From Candidatus Saccharimonadia bacterium (GTDB lineage: Bacteria > Patescibacteriota > Saccharimonadia > Saccharimonadales > Saccharimonadaceae): a stretch of DNA of 13,582 nucleotides. Below the pieces are notes generated by a model that saw only the letters and a program-made list of their open reading frames with translations, ran no database searches and was not told where the DNA came from. A program made the translations under genes and the position numbers. This document shows positions 1 to 7,955 of this stretch, piece by piece (position 1 is the first letter of the stretch; each line of letters starts with the position of its first letter). The stretch spans positions 1 through 13,582 of the forward strand of contig JALRBE010000016.1 in assembly GCA_023262335.1 (NCBI GenBank), read 5' to 3'.

Positions 1-1
1 G

Positions 2-520
2 GGCGTGGCGCGGCCAGTCGATATCATTGCCGACGGCACGAACGCGACCGAATGCTTCAAGCTCATGCTGCAGGAGTTCGACGAAGCTTGCCGCACCGGT
101 TTTTATAACTATTTCGGGCATGCCAAGCTGACTTCGCGCGCGGCCGGTCTTGGTTTGAAGAACACGGTGTTTGCCGGTGACGACACAGTAACGTCGGCGA
201 ACGATGTGCAAAAGCTGCTAGTCGGCTTATATAAGAACCAAATCGCTCGTACCGAAAACGGCCAGCGGATCATCAGTGCTATCCGCTCCACGCGCGACAA
301 CGACGGCTTGCCAGCAGGCATATCGTCGGGCCAAGCGTCGCATGCGATCGGCGAGTCCGAAAAAACCCGCAACGACGCGGCCGTCATTTACAGTAACAAC
401 TACGGCACGTACGCCCTGACGGTACTCACGACCGATAACGACAAGTGGGAGCGGGTCGCCGGCCTCGCCAAAAAAATCCAAGCGCTGAAGGCAGTCAAGG
501 TACCGCTCGACGCCCGCTAA
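2..520 (+). CDS. Class A beta-lactamase-like serine hydrolase, C-terminal part (5' end outside window)
   Basis: This is the C-terminal part of a protein of the class A beta-lactamase / penicillin-recognising fold. The frame is open to the left edge, so the GTG at 5 is probably internal rather than the true start. Numbering from that GTG, LGLKNT (49-54), the TSANDVQKLL segment (63-72), GLPAG (101-105) and NDAAVIYS (123-130) lie in the order seen in this fold. The usual SDN motif appears as GTN (11-13), and the KTG region reads SHAIGE (112-117), with Ala where the catalytic-pocket Lys normally sits. The SxxK motif would lie upstream, out of view. Family members hydrolyse beta-lactams or act on peptidoglycan-type substrates, but the altered motifs suggest a changed or lost activity. 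It ends with TAA. The fold is fairly secure; activity and substrate are not. Confidence 0.7.
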   Translation, partial: GVARPVDIIADGTNATECFKLMLQEFDEACRTGFYNYFGHAKLTSRAAGLGLKNTVFAGDDTVTSANDVQKLLVGLYKNQIARTENGQRIISAIRSTRDNDGLPAGISSGQASHAIGESEKTRNDAAVIYSNNYGTYALTVLTTDNDKWERVAGLAKKIQALKAVKVPLDAR

Positions 521-533
521 GGGGTGGTATTAT

Positions 534-563
534 TTGAAGCCGGCATAGCTCTTATGGTATGAT
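534..563 (+). promoter_or_regulatory. Sigma70-type promoter with extended -10 for the 600-1175 gene
   Basis: TTGAAG (534-539) and TATGAT (558-563) are 18 bases apart, and TGG stands directly before the -10 box, making an extended -10. Transcription would start near 570, about 30 bases before the ATG at 600. The site lies in the 79-base gap after the serine hydrolase, so the next gene can be transcribed independently. Inferred from sequence only. Confidence 0.65.
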
Positions 564-588
564 AGGGCGAGCAAGAGCTAGAGGTAAC

Positions 589-592
589 GGAG
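589..592 (+). promoter_or_regulatory. Ribosome binding site for the 600-1175 gene
   Basis: GGAG ends 7 bases before the ATG at 600, a standard Shine-Dalgarno spacing that supports this start. Confidence 0.6.
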
Positions 593-599
593 AACAAAT

Positions 600-1175
600 A
601 TGGACGATGGACCTTTCCGTACGCCGCAGCCGGCGGGAAGAAGAACCGATAACGAGCCCGGCTCAGCCGAGCAGCCAAAACAACACCATGCGGAGTCAAA
701 ACCAGTGCACCGATCAATAACGCGCAACTCATTCAGCGAAAAGAAATCATATAAAAAACTCTACGTCGGTATCGCGGCGTCGTTGGTCGTGGTCGCGTTG
801 GTCGTGGCAGGGTTCTTCGTGGTCGGTAAGATCGCGCAGTCCGGAACCGCCATCGACGGTAGCAAATACCAGGCGGTATTCTTTACCAACGGCCAGGTGT
901 ATTTTGGCAAGCTGCAAAACTTCAACGGCGAATACATGAAGCTGACAGACGTCTATTACCTGCAGACGCCGACTACGGAAGGCTCTGACGATTCAAAGAA
1001 ACTGCAAGACACGACAACCGAGCAGAACAGCTCGACGCTGATCAAACTCGGCGACGAAATTCATGGTCCTGAAGACGAAATGATCATCAGCAAAGACCAA
1101 GTCTTGTTCTATGAGAACCTCAAAAAAGACGGCAAAGTCTCCCAGTCGATCGAAAAATTCAAGAATCCTAACTAG
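600..1175 (+). CDS. Single-span membrane protein of unknown function
   Basis: A 191-residue protein I cannot assign to a named family. Residues 1-52 are polar and rich in Pro, Gln and charges, ending in a basic stretch (KKSYKK). Residues about 54-76 form one strong transmembrane helix rich in Val and Ala. The remaining 115 residues look like a small beta-rich domain outside the membrane, beginning KYQAVFFTNGQVYFGKL (89-105), with a second beta-like stretch near 160-173 (MIISKDQVLFYENL). The basic side before the helix predicts the N-terminus inside and the C-terminus outside. I recall similar short proteins from Saccharibacteria but cannot name a function. It has its own promoter and ribosome binding site. 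It ends 5 bases before the stop of the converging gene on the other strand. Real gene: high confidence; function unknown. Confidence 0.85.
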   Translation: MDDGPFRTPQPAGRRTDNEPGSAEQPKQHHAESKPVHRSITRNSFSEKKSYKKLYVGIAASLVVVALVVAGFFVVGKIAQSGTAIDGSKYQAVFFTNGQVYFGKLQNFNGEYMKLTDVYYLQTPTTEGSDDSKKLQDTTTEQNSSTLIKLGDEIHGPEDEMIISKDQVLFYENLKKDGKVSQSIEKFKNPN

Positions 1176-1180
1176 GCCAA

Positions 1181-2251
1181 CTAGTAGTTAGATAGCGATG
1201 GGTCGGTCCCGACGAGCGACTCGACGTACGTTATCCATGATTTGTCTTCGGCCTTTTGCTGTGATTTTATGAGTACGAGCAGCCCGTTTTTGGTGAATAT
1301 GACCGATTGCGGGCCTTTCGCCGACGTGCCGATGAACACGTCGGTTCCGCTGGCATCCAGTTTGTCGGTCGCGCTGAACTGCTTGGCGAGCTCGGCGATT
1401 TTGCTGCCTGTCTCGGCCTTGAAGCTTTCGGGAAGCGGCTGCTGGCTGACGCTGATGGTTACGTCGCCAAGTTTGTCGGCGTACGCGAACACGGGGTCGC
1501 TGTTCGCAGGGCTTATTCTTTTCCAGCCACCAAGATCAGTGATGGACCGATCCTTAGGCAGTACGGTCGAATAGTCCGGCGTTTTGGCGGTTAATGGCAC
1601 GGCGTCTTTGCTGCGATTGGTCATGTAGTCGCTCAGCGGTGGCCATACCGCGAAGTAGCCGAACAGCGCAACGGCAGTAATGACCGCGACAGCGATCGCC
1701 TTCTTGTGCCGCTTGATTCCTTTGCGAATTTTAGCGACCAAGGCCGCGCGGCGAATTTTTGGGAGTGACCCGAAGTTGATATTGATGTCGATCGTCTTGG
1801 TGTCGGGCACGGCTGGCGGAGGCGTTACAGCGGGTTTTTGCGCCGCTGGGCGCTCCTTGGGCTGTTTCGGTCGTGGCGCGACCGGTTCGTCAAGGTCGGC
1901 TTGCATGGCCCACTTCAGGTCGTTGGTCATCTTTTTGAGATGTTTCTTTTTGGCCCTGCTCGCCTGCATGTATTTTTCGAACGGACTATGCTGGATAGCT
2001 CGTTTGCCCCAAGCCTTGAATATGTCGACGAATCGCACGTCGTCCATTTTTTCGTCGTCTGCGGCAGTGTCGTCAAAGCCGAACAAGCCGTGTTCGGGTG
2101 ATGGCTTGTCGCTGGCTGGGGGTTGCTTTGCCCACGGGCGTGAGCTCCGAACGGGTGCCAGTCCTTCTGGCGCGTCCGAGTCGCCTCGTTCCGGGACGTT
2201 CAGGCGTCCTCCGCGACTCGTGTGTCTGGTTGGTCGGTTACGGTCGCTCAT
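1181..2251 (-). CDS. Single-span membrane protein with basic Pro-rich cytoplasmic region, last gene of the surface-protein block
   Basis: A 356-residue protein of unknown function. Residues 1-120 are polar and highly charged, with a Lys-rich patch near 98-107. Residues 120-150 are Pro-rich, and 165-184 are very basic. One transmembrane helix spans about 185-203. The last 150 residues would lie outside the cell and look like a compact alpha/beta domain, with LGGWKRIS near 235-245 and WITYVESLVG near the end. The ATG begins 2 bases after the TAG of the kelch gene, and I see no good ribosome binding site before it. Translation is therefore probably coupled to the upstream gene, which ties its job to the kelch protein. 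An anchoring, export or signalling role for the adhesin is inference. No recognised catalytic motif. Confidence 0.85.
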   Translation of the reverse strand: MSDRNRPTRHTSRGGRLNVPERGDSDAPEGLAPVRSSRPWAKQPPASDKPSPEHGLFGFDDTAADDEKMDDVRFVDIFKAWGKRAIQHSPFEKYMQASRAKKKHLKKMTNDLKWAMQADLDEPVAPRPKQPKERPAAQKPAVTPPPAVPDTKTIDININFGSLPKIRRAALVAKIRKGIKRHKKAIAVAVITAVALFGYFAVWPPLSDYMTNRSKDAVPLTAKTPDYSTVLPKDRSITDLGGWKRISPANSDPVFAYADKLGDVTISVSQQPLPESFKAETGSKIAELAKQFSATDKLDASGTDVFIGTSAKGPQSVIFTKNGLLVLIKSQQKAEDKSWITYVESLVGTDPSLSNY

Positions 2252-2253
2252 GG

Positions 2254-5200
2254 CTAGTTGGGCGTATCCAATGGCATTTGCAGTCCGTTTATGAAGGTCC
2301 GGCCATGCAGTAACCGCTTTGCAGGGTCGGCGGTAAAGTTCACGGTAAGGTCGGTTATGGTCGGTCCGCGCGACACGTCGTCTGGGTAGCCGAAGGTTTC
2401 TTGGGCGCTTATGGACACGTTCATGTAGTAGTAACGCGCGCAGTTCGTGTTGACGCCGCTGCTATCTAGTGCAGTGTACAGGCTGGGCATGCCGAGCGCC
2501 ACGTTGCCGTGGTTCGTCGTTTGGCCCCAGTTGCTCATTTGCGCAGCCGAACAGTCCATGCCGGTGCCGTTGCCTGCCCGGTTGGCCGTAGGGTTGGTCA
2601 TGGACTTGTAGCTGAGCAGCCAGTGCGCGCCAATGGAGTTGTCGAGACCGTTGAGTAGCCACTTGGTAGGGTAGACGTCGGTATCGGTGTCGAGCATTAT
2701 GGAGTATTGGGCGATTTGCGGCTGCGAGAGTACGGCGGTTTGCTGAACGACAGGAGTAATAGGGGACACGGAAGTTGGAGTTGTAATGCGTATAAGACCA
2801 GCATTACCAGCTGATCCTGCTGTATTCGTACCACCTCCTGCGCCGCCATTGCCGGCTGTGCCTCTAAAGCTATCCGCGGAATTACCAGGGCTCGTGCCGC
2901 TACCGGCAGCCGTCGTTTGTGATGTGCCACTAAGGTAGCTTGAGCCACCGCCACCGCCAGAAGCGCCTCGGTTATTGCTACTGGCGTTGCCACCACCACC
3001 GCCACCAAAGTAGCCACCACCACCACCACCCCCACCAGCAGTCGTGGTGCCAGGAGTGTTCCAGGCGCCACCGCCATTGGCGCCGCCGTTAAACCCACCG
3101 GCTGCGCCACCACCACCACCACTAGCATTGCCACCACCAGCACCACCAGCGAGAGACGACCCGGTAGTGCCGTTGCTGCCGCCCCCTGCACCGCCTGCGC
3201 CAGAGGTGCCGCCACTACCGGCGGTCGTTGCTCCTACTGCTGTACCTGCGTTACCAGACGAGCCACCACCAGCACCACCAGCACCACCAGCACTGTTCAT
3301 GTTTCCGCCACCGCCACCAGCGCCGCCTGGTGCTAAGATTAGTGTCGTAGCCGACCCATTGCGTATGCCAGTTATTCTTGAATAGCCACCGCCACCAGCA
3401 CCCCTACCTTGGCCGCAGCAGCCTCCGAAGCTACCACCACCGCCACCACCGCCACCAACAGATATGGTAAGGGTTTCTCCAGGAGTGACGCCGATGACAG
3501 AGCTTGAATAGCCACCACCGCCACCACTACCGCCACTGGCAGCATTGTTGGCAGCCCAGCCACCACCAGCACCACCGCCACCAGCACCCCATACTTTCAC
3601 GGTAATTTCTGTTACTCCCGAAGGGACAACGTAACTCGTATTACCTGATGAAGTATATGATGTTCCTCCGGTACAGTTCATACCGCCTAAGGCATATAAT
3701 TTACCACCACTGTAGACCGCGCTGTTACCAAAGCGTGGTCCGGAGTATTTTTGGTTGGTCTCGAACCAGGTGCCGATTCCTGTAGGATTGTTACCACTCG
3801 CGATGGTGGTATTCGCACTGATTGGTGCTACAAGGGTTGTCGGCTCGCATATATTGTGATTAGATTTTCCACCTACTAGATACACATAGCCATTTATCGC
3901 AAGTCCATCACCTTGAGATAGCGGCTGGGGCATGCTTTCTGAATAGGTCCAATTGCCTGCGCTACCAGTAGACGAATCTATCTTTGAAAACTGCGTGTCA
4001 CTTAAAAAGTTTGCGCCATCGTAGCCACCGAATATATATAAATTGTTCGCATAGGCAACGGCGGTTAGTCCACTCCGTGCAACGTTAAATGATGTGCTAG
4101 CAGTCCAACTGCTAATATTACCACCGCCTGACTGCAAGGAGCTGACGTAAATGGTATTGCATACGCCACTACAACCTCTGCCTCCGACGACATACAATCG
4201 GTCGTTCCAAACAGTCATTCCAAAGTCTGACCGTCCGCTTGGCAAGGCATTGGTTGCGGTGCTCCAAGATGATATGTTGCCCGAAGAAGGGGTGGCATAA
4301 TATACGGTTGTCTGTGCTGTACCTCCTGTATTGTCACCGCCTACATAGTAGAGCGTACCACCAGCTGCTCGTAATTTACCCCATGCGCGGCTCTCGGGGA
4401 GCGATCCGCTCGCACTAGACCATGACCCAATATTGCCGTAAGAGTCGATTGTCGCATACGATACATTACTTGTGAGTGATGTGCAATAATCTGCAGTGCT
4501 TGTGCAGCCGCCGGCAACGTATACATAGCCATTAAGTACGGTAGTGCTCATGCCGAGCCGGTTCGGGTCAGTACTGAACGTGTTCGCGGACGTCGAATAC
4601 GAGGCTGGCGCGCCGCTATTGTTGTTATACAGTTGAAACGTTTGCACCATGTTCGTGCGGTTGCTGCAGCTCGACGGCGCCGTGCCTGCCGTGCAGCCGC
4701 CAACCACGTAGGCGTACGAATTCGAGACGGGTACGTTCAATCCCCAGCGTTGGCTAATGGTAATGCTCGATGTCGACCACGTGCCAATACTGCCGTCGCT
4801 GACGTTGATTTTCGCGAACTCGATGTCGTTCAGTACGCTGCCGCCGGTATCGTCGTAGCCCCCGACCACGTAGAGGTACCCGTTATACCCGAAGCCCGCG
4901 CCACGCTGCCTGCCGGTATTGGTTTGGTTGGCGCTTTCCGTCCAAGCGCCGCCGCTGACCGCGACGATATTGTTGCTGTTGTCGAACTTGGCGTAGCGGG
5001 TCGTCTTCAGGTTGGAACAATTCGGCGTGAGTCCGCCAATAAGGTAAATGTAATTGGCGTATACCGCACCGGCCATGGCGCCAAGGCCGGTACCGCAGCT
5101 GTTCGGGATCGCGCCTATTTGCAGCTGGCCGCTCGTGCTGCAGCCGCTCGGTACGCCCGAGGTGTTGAGGTTGCACTTGAGCACTGCCTGTGAGTAGTTC

Positions 5201-7881
5201 GAACAGTTTACGCTGCCATCGGTGCAGCCGCCAATAATGTACAGGTTGGCCGGATTCGAGCCGGCAGATGCTGGGTTGGCGCGTATGTAGGCATAGGCGT
5301 AGGTGAGGGTAGTAACTGCCGAGCTGCTGGCGGTAGCAAGGCTGGTGGTCGTCCAGGCGCCAATGCTGCCATCGCCGTTCGTGGACGTATGGTAAATGTT
5401 CGTGCCGGTGCCGAAGCCACCCACTAGGTATATACGATCGTTCGACACCGCTACGCTCGAAGCGGCAAGGCCCGTTGGCAGCGCGACGGAACTGACGCAG
5501 TACGAGTCGACGAACGAGCCGCTACAGGTAGCTGGCCGCTGCAACGTGCCGTCGCTGCTGATCGCTTGGTAGGTCACGCCGGTCGACGTGGTAGAACAGG
5601 CGTTATTGGTGCAGCCGCCCATAATGTATAAATACCCGTTCAGTACCGCGACGGCATTCAGTACGTTGCCAACCGACCCGGACGGCAAGTCGCAGTTGTA
5701 GGGCGGACCGTCCTCGCACGGCGCGACGCCGCTCGCCGATGAGTTGCTGATCGTCGACACGTCGCCTTCTTTGTTGATCGCCCCGTACCGCGAGGTCGAG
5801 AGCATGCTTGTGCACGCGCCGGTTCCTGCGTCTTGCGCCGAGCAACCGCCAAGCATGTATACGGTGTTTCGCCAGGCGAGTATTCCGTGGCCGAAGCGGC
5901 TGTCGCTGACGCCTGGCATCACGTACCAGTTGTCCAGGCTGCCGTCGGCGTTGATGCTAGCGACTTGCGTGTCGGAGTCGACGGTCGTGCAGTACCCGCT
6001 GCCGTTTACCGCTGAGCACCCGCCCGAAAGGTAGACATAGCCGCCCCATATCGCGGTAATCTTCGATCCGCCACCAATGCGCCCGGTCGTGAAGCTTTCG
6101 GTCTGTTGCCAGGCGTTAATGGTGCCATTCGCGTTCATGTTGGTGTGCCATACGGTGTTGGTCGGTGTGGCCGTTGGGCTGCTGCTGCCACCCACCACGT
6201 ACAGCCTGCCGTTATACGTTTCGACGCCCGGGTTGTACGCGTTGGCCGACGGCACGGTATTACCGCTTGAAGCCCAGGTGCCAAGTGTGCCGGTCGGCGT
6301 TATGGGCGCTATAGAGACTGCCGTGGTCGCGCCGCTCGACGTCCTGCCACCAACCAAGTACAAGTTGTTGTTGTACACGGCTGCTCCCGTGTAGGCGCGC
6401 TCTGCTGGCAGGTCGGTGTCGCGGTACCAATACACCCAGTTCGCTTCGTTGCTGTCGGACGGATGCCACAGGCGAGGCTCGCCGTTCGAGCCGAGCTTCG
6501 CGATGTAAACGGTATCGCAGTAACCGCTCGTTCCCGTGCCGTTGCCCGTCGTGCAGTTCGCGCTCGTGCCACCGGTGGCATACAGGTAGCCGTTATATGA
6601 TGTCAGCGAAAAGTTCGCGCGGCCGTCGGGCAGGTTGTACGAGCTGTCGGTACACCAGCTGCTGCAGGTTCCGGCGCCAGGGTTGGCGCTGTCTATGGCA
6701 CCCGTGGTCGTGTTGAACTGTGCCCAGTTGACTGCCGACGACGTGCCGCTGGCCGTAGTGCCGCCAACTTGGTAGGCAAAGCCGCCCGCCGATGCCGCCG
6801 CTCCGCCCCATGTCGCCGTTGGCAAGCTGGTCGTGTTCGTCCAACTGTTGAATCGGGCACCGGTGGTGCGGCCCTTCTTTATGAGTTTGTTATCGACGTC
6901 AAAGTCGATGTTGGTTTCGTTGTTGCCCTGCATGAACTGCTGGGCTGTCATCACGTATATGCTCGGGTCGATCGTCAGCGGGTAGTTGCCTTTTTTAAGG
7001 CCGGTCGTCGTAACGGTCAGCTTATTGCCGTCAAGCAAATACTTCGACGTGATACCTTCGGCAACGCCGTGCTTGTCCATGACTACTGGCGCTGGAATCT
7101 TGAACAGCAACGTGTTCTTTTCGGCGTTCTGGCGCGCCTTTTGGAGCAACTCGGCGTCCTTGTCGCTGCCCGTGGTCACGTTCCCGCTGAACAGCGTGTT
7201 GCCGTAAATTCCCAGGCTGCCGTCGGGTTCGATTTTGGCGTTCATGATATCGCCAAGGCTGAGCGTGTAGGTGTACGATGCGGTGTCGCCCCGCGCGAAG
7301 TTAAGGACGATGTCTTCTTTGACGCCGTTGCCGCGAAGCGTATATACAAGCCAGCCACTGCCGTCGCTGAGCGGGTAAATGACCTTGTCGCCGCTTTTTC
7401 GGCCTTCCTTCAGGCTGAATTCCGGCTTCATGGTGAAGTCGATCTTGTTCGTTTGGTCGGTCACGGTAACGCCTTTTTTGGGGTCTTGGCTCAGCTTGAC
7501 CGCTGAGTAGGTGGGTTTGCCAAGCATGCCACCAACCGCCGCGTCGGCGTCGGGTTGGAACGCGAACGTGCCGTCGGCGGGCACGTGCTTGATTTTTTCG
7601 GCTACGAACGGGCTGGACTCTGGCAAGAGTTCGCTGCTTTTGCCGTCGAGCGCGTAAGCGTCGGTCTCGAACAGCGGCGCGAATATGCTATGGAACGTGC
7701 CGATGACGAACACGACGGTCATGGCAATAATGGGCCATCGGTACCGCGAGTAGCGCACGGCGTCAAACGGTTTTTTCAGGGCATTGAACAGGTACCGCCA
7801 AATGGCAGCCAAGCTCGGCCGCTTGATGCGAATGCGCAAAGTGACCCCACGTTCACCGTTATCCCTGTTTATTTGACTCAT
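2254..7881 (-). CDS. Giant kelch-repeat surface protein with glycine-rich domain
   Basis: A 1875-residue membrane-anchored or secreted protein. Residues 1-49 are basic and 50-71 form a hydrophobic segment; AYA at 76-78 could be a signal peptidase site, otherwise this is a signal anchor. Residues 80-330 form a beta-rich stalk-like domain. Residues about 365-1404 carry 18 kelch motifs of the form LYxVGG, so several beta-propellers. Residues about 1414-1700 are a polyglycine domain. Residues about 1710-1875 form a distinct C-terminal domain. Many blades hold GGC-x(5-9)-C pairs, which fits extracytoplasmic disulfides. Kelch propellers bind proteins or glycans, so adhesion to another cell is the likely role, by inference. 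The start has GAGGG only 1 base before the ATG, which is tight; TTG at codon 15 is an alternative. The segment from about codon 1110 to 1707 has lower GC than the rest. Neighbours: another large secreted protein upstream and a coupled membrane protein downstream. Confidence 0.88.
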   Translation of the reverse strand: MSQINRDNGERGVTLRIRIKRPSLAAIWRYLFNALKKPFDAVRYSRYRWPIIAMTVVFVIGTFHSIFAPLFETDAYALDGKSSELLPESSPFVAEKIKHVPADGTFAFQPDADAAVGGMLGKPTYSAVKLSQDPKKGVTVTDQTNKIDFTMKPEFSLKEGRKSGDKVIYPLSDGSGWLVYTLRGNGVKEDIVLNFARGDTASYTYTLSLGDIMNAKIEPDGSLGIYGNTLFSGNVTTGSDKDAELLQKARQNAEKNTLLFKIPAPVVMDKHGVAEGITSKYLLDGNKLTVTTTGLKKGNYPLTIDPSIYVMTAQQFMQGNNETNIDFDVDNKLIKKGRTTGARFNSWTNTTSLPTATWGGAAASAGGFAYQVGGTTASGTSSAVNWAQFNTTTGAIDSANPGAGTCSSWCTDSSYNLPDGRANFSLTSYNGYLYATGGTSANCTTGNGTGTSGYCDTVYIAKLGSNGEPRLWHPSDSNEANWVYWYRDTDLPAERAYTGAAVYNNNLYLVGGRTSSGATTAVSIAPITPTGTLGTWASSGNTVPSANAYNPGVETYNGRLYVVGGSSSPTATPTNTVWHTNMNANGTINAWQQTESFTTGRIGGGSKITAIWGGYVYLSGGCSAVNGSGYCTTVDSDTQVASINADGSLDNWYVMPGVSDSRFGHGILAWRNTVYMLGGCSAQDAGTGACTSMLSTSRYGAINKEGDVSTISNSSASGVAPCEDGPPYNCDLPSGSVGNVLNAVAVLNGYLYIMGGCTNNACSTTSTGVTYQAISSDGTLQRPATCSGSFVDSYCVSSVALPTGLAASSVAVSNDRIYLVGGFGTGTNIYHTSTNGDGSIGAWTTTSLATASSSAVTTLTYAYAYIRANPASAGSNPANLYIIGGCTDGSVNCSNYSQAVLKCNLNTSGVPSGCSTSGQLQIGAIPNSCGTGLGAMAGAVYANYIYLIGGLTPNCSNLKTTRYAKFDNSNNIVAVSGGAWTESANQTNTGRQRGAGFGYNGYLYVVGGYDDTGGSVLNDIEFAKINVSDGSIGTWSTSSITISQRWGLNVPVSNSYAYVVGGCTAGTAPSSCSNRTNMVQTFQLYNNNSGAPASYSTSANTFSTDPNRLGMSTTVLNGYVYVAGGCTSTADYCTSLTSNVSYATIDSYGNIGSWSSASGSLPESRAWGKLRAAGGTLYYVGGDNTGGTAQTTVYYATPSSGNISSWSTATNALPSGRSDFGMTVWNDRLYVVGGRGCSGVCNTIYVSSLQSGGGNISSWTASTSFNVARSGLTAVAYANNLYIFGGYDGANFLSDTQFSKIDSSTGSAGNWTYSESMPQPLSQGDGLAINGYVYLVGGKSNHNICEPTTLVAPISANTTIASGNNPTGIGTWFETNQKYSGPRFGNSAVYSGGKLYALGGMNCTGGTSYTSSGNTSYVVPSGVTEITVKVWGAGGGGAGGGWAANNAASGGSGGGGGYSSSVIGVTPGETLTISVGGGGGGGGSFGGCCGQGRGAGGGGYSRITGIRNGSATTLILAPGGAGGGGGNMNSAGGAGGAGGGSSGNAGTAVGATTAGSGGTSGAGGAGGGSNGTTGSSLAGGAGGGNASGGGGGAAGGFNGGANGGGAWNTPGTTTAGGGGGGGGYFGGGGGGNASSNNRGASGGGGGSSYLSGTSQTTAAGSGTSPGNSADSFRGTAGNGGAGGGTNTAGSAGNAGLIRITTPTSVSPITPVVQQTAVLSQPQIAQYSIMLDTDTDVYPTKWLLNGLDNSIGAHWLLSYKSMTNPTANRAGNGTGMDCSAAQMSNWGQTTNHGNVALGMPSLYTALDSSGVNTNCARYYYMNVSISAQETFGYPDDVSRGPTITDLTVNFTADPAKRLLHGRTFINGLQMPLDTPN
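2760..4550 (-). other. Low-GC segment inside the kelch gene (possible swapped cassette)
   Basis: Hand counts of 60-base lines give about 40-42% GC at 3841-3900, 3961-4020 and 4441-4500. Counts are 60% at 4561-4620, 58% at 5041-5100 and 62% at 2461-2520. The change near 4550 is sharp and falls between kelch motifs 12 and 13; the right-hand blades use many more A/T-ending codons. The segment holds motifs 13-18 plus the glycine domain. Edges are approximate. Confidence 0.6.
2780..3640 (-). repeat. Polyglycine domain coding repeat (phage adhesin / glycine-rich type)
   Basis: About 285 residues made mostly of Gly runs broken by Ala, Ser and Asn. It opens with VPSGVTEITVKVWGAGGGG and closes with AGNAGLIRITT. 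This opening is typical of the glycine-rich domain of phage tail fibres and bacterial surface proteins, which packs as polyglycine-II helices. On the plus strand it reads as long runs of CCACCA and GCCACC triplets. Triplet slippage here would change length without breaking the frame. Confidence 0.8.
3670..6790 (-). repeat. Array of 18 kelch motifs
   Basis: Eighteen copies of an aromatic-hydrophobic-GG core occur at about 50-70 residue spacing. In order they are AYQVGG, LYATGG, LYLVGG, LYVVGG, VYLSGG, VYMLGG, LYIMGG, IYLVGG, LYIIGG, IYLIGG, LYVVGG, AYVVGG, VYVAGG, LYYVGG, LYVVGG, LYIFGG, VYLVGG and LYALGG. Most blades also carry a Trp in a GxWxxx strand. Eighteen blades could make three six-bladed propellers, but how they partition is not visible from sequence. 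Repeats are diverged at the DNA level. Confidence 0.85.
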
Positions 7882-7882
7882 A

Positions 7883-7887
7883 CCCTC
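7883..7887 (-). promoter_or_regulatory. Closely spaced ribosome binding site for the kelch gene
   Basis: Minus-strand GAGGG lies 1 base before the ATG at 7881. The spacing is shorter than usual, so either initiation is weak or the true start is slightly downstream. Confidence 0.4.
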
Positions 7888-7892
7888 TTGCT

Positions 7893-7906
7893 AAACGCTC
7901 GCGTTT
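7893..7906 (-). promoter_or_regulatory. Small hairpin in the kelch gene leader
   Basis: AAACGC and GCGTTT are inverted with 2 bases between, giving a 5-bp stem and 4-base loop in RNA. It sits between the predicted transcription start (about 7912) and the ribosome binding site. There is no U-tract, so it is not a terminator. It may shape the 5' end of the mRNA; its role is unknown. Confidence 0.35.
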
Positions 7907-7918
7907 GTTGCTGCGAAT

Positions 7919-7927
7919 AGTATAGCA
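7919..7927 (-). promoter_or_regulatory. Extended -10 promoter for the kelch gene
   Basis: On the minus strand TGC precedes TATACT (7924-7919), an extended -10. No convincing -35 is present 17 bases upstream. Transcription would start near 7912, giving a leader of about 30 bases. It lies in the 74-base gap after the upstream adhesin gene. That gap has no obvious terminator, so read-through from upstream is also possible. Confidence 0.6.
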
Positions 7928-7955
7928 TAACAGGGATGAGTCTAGGAAGGCAGAA

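Noticed and set aside
1168..1191. Possible bidirectional terminator between the converging genes
   Set aside because: The CTAACTAG / CTAG-TAG-TTAG symmetry is imperfect, GC-poor and lacks a U-tract. It is mostly made by overlapping stop codons.
3044..3385. Plus-strand proline-rich open frame
   Set aside because: It is the complement of the glycine codons of the kelch protein; it has no promoter or ribosome binding site and is pure low complexity.
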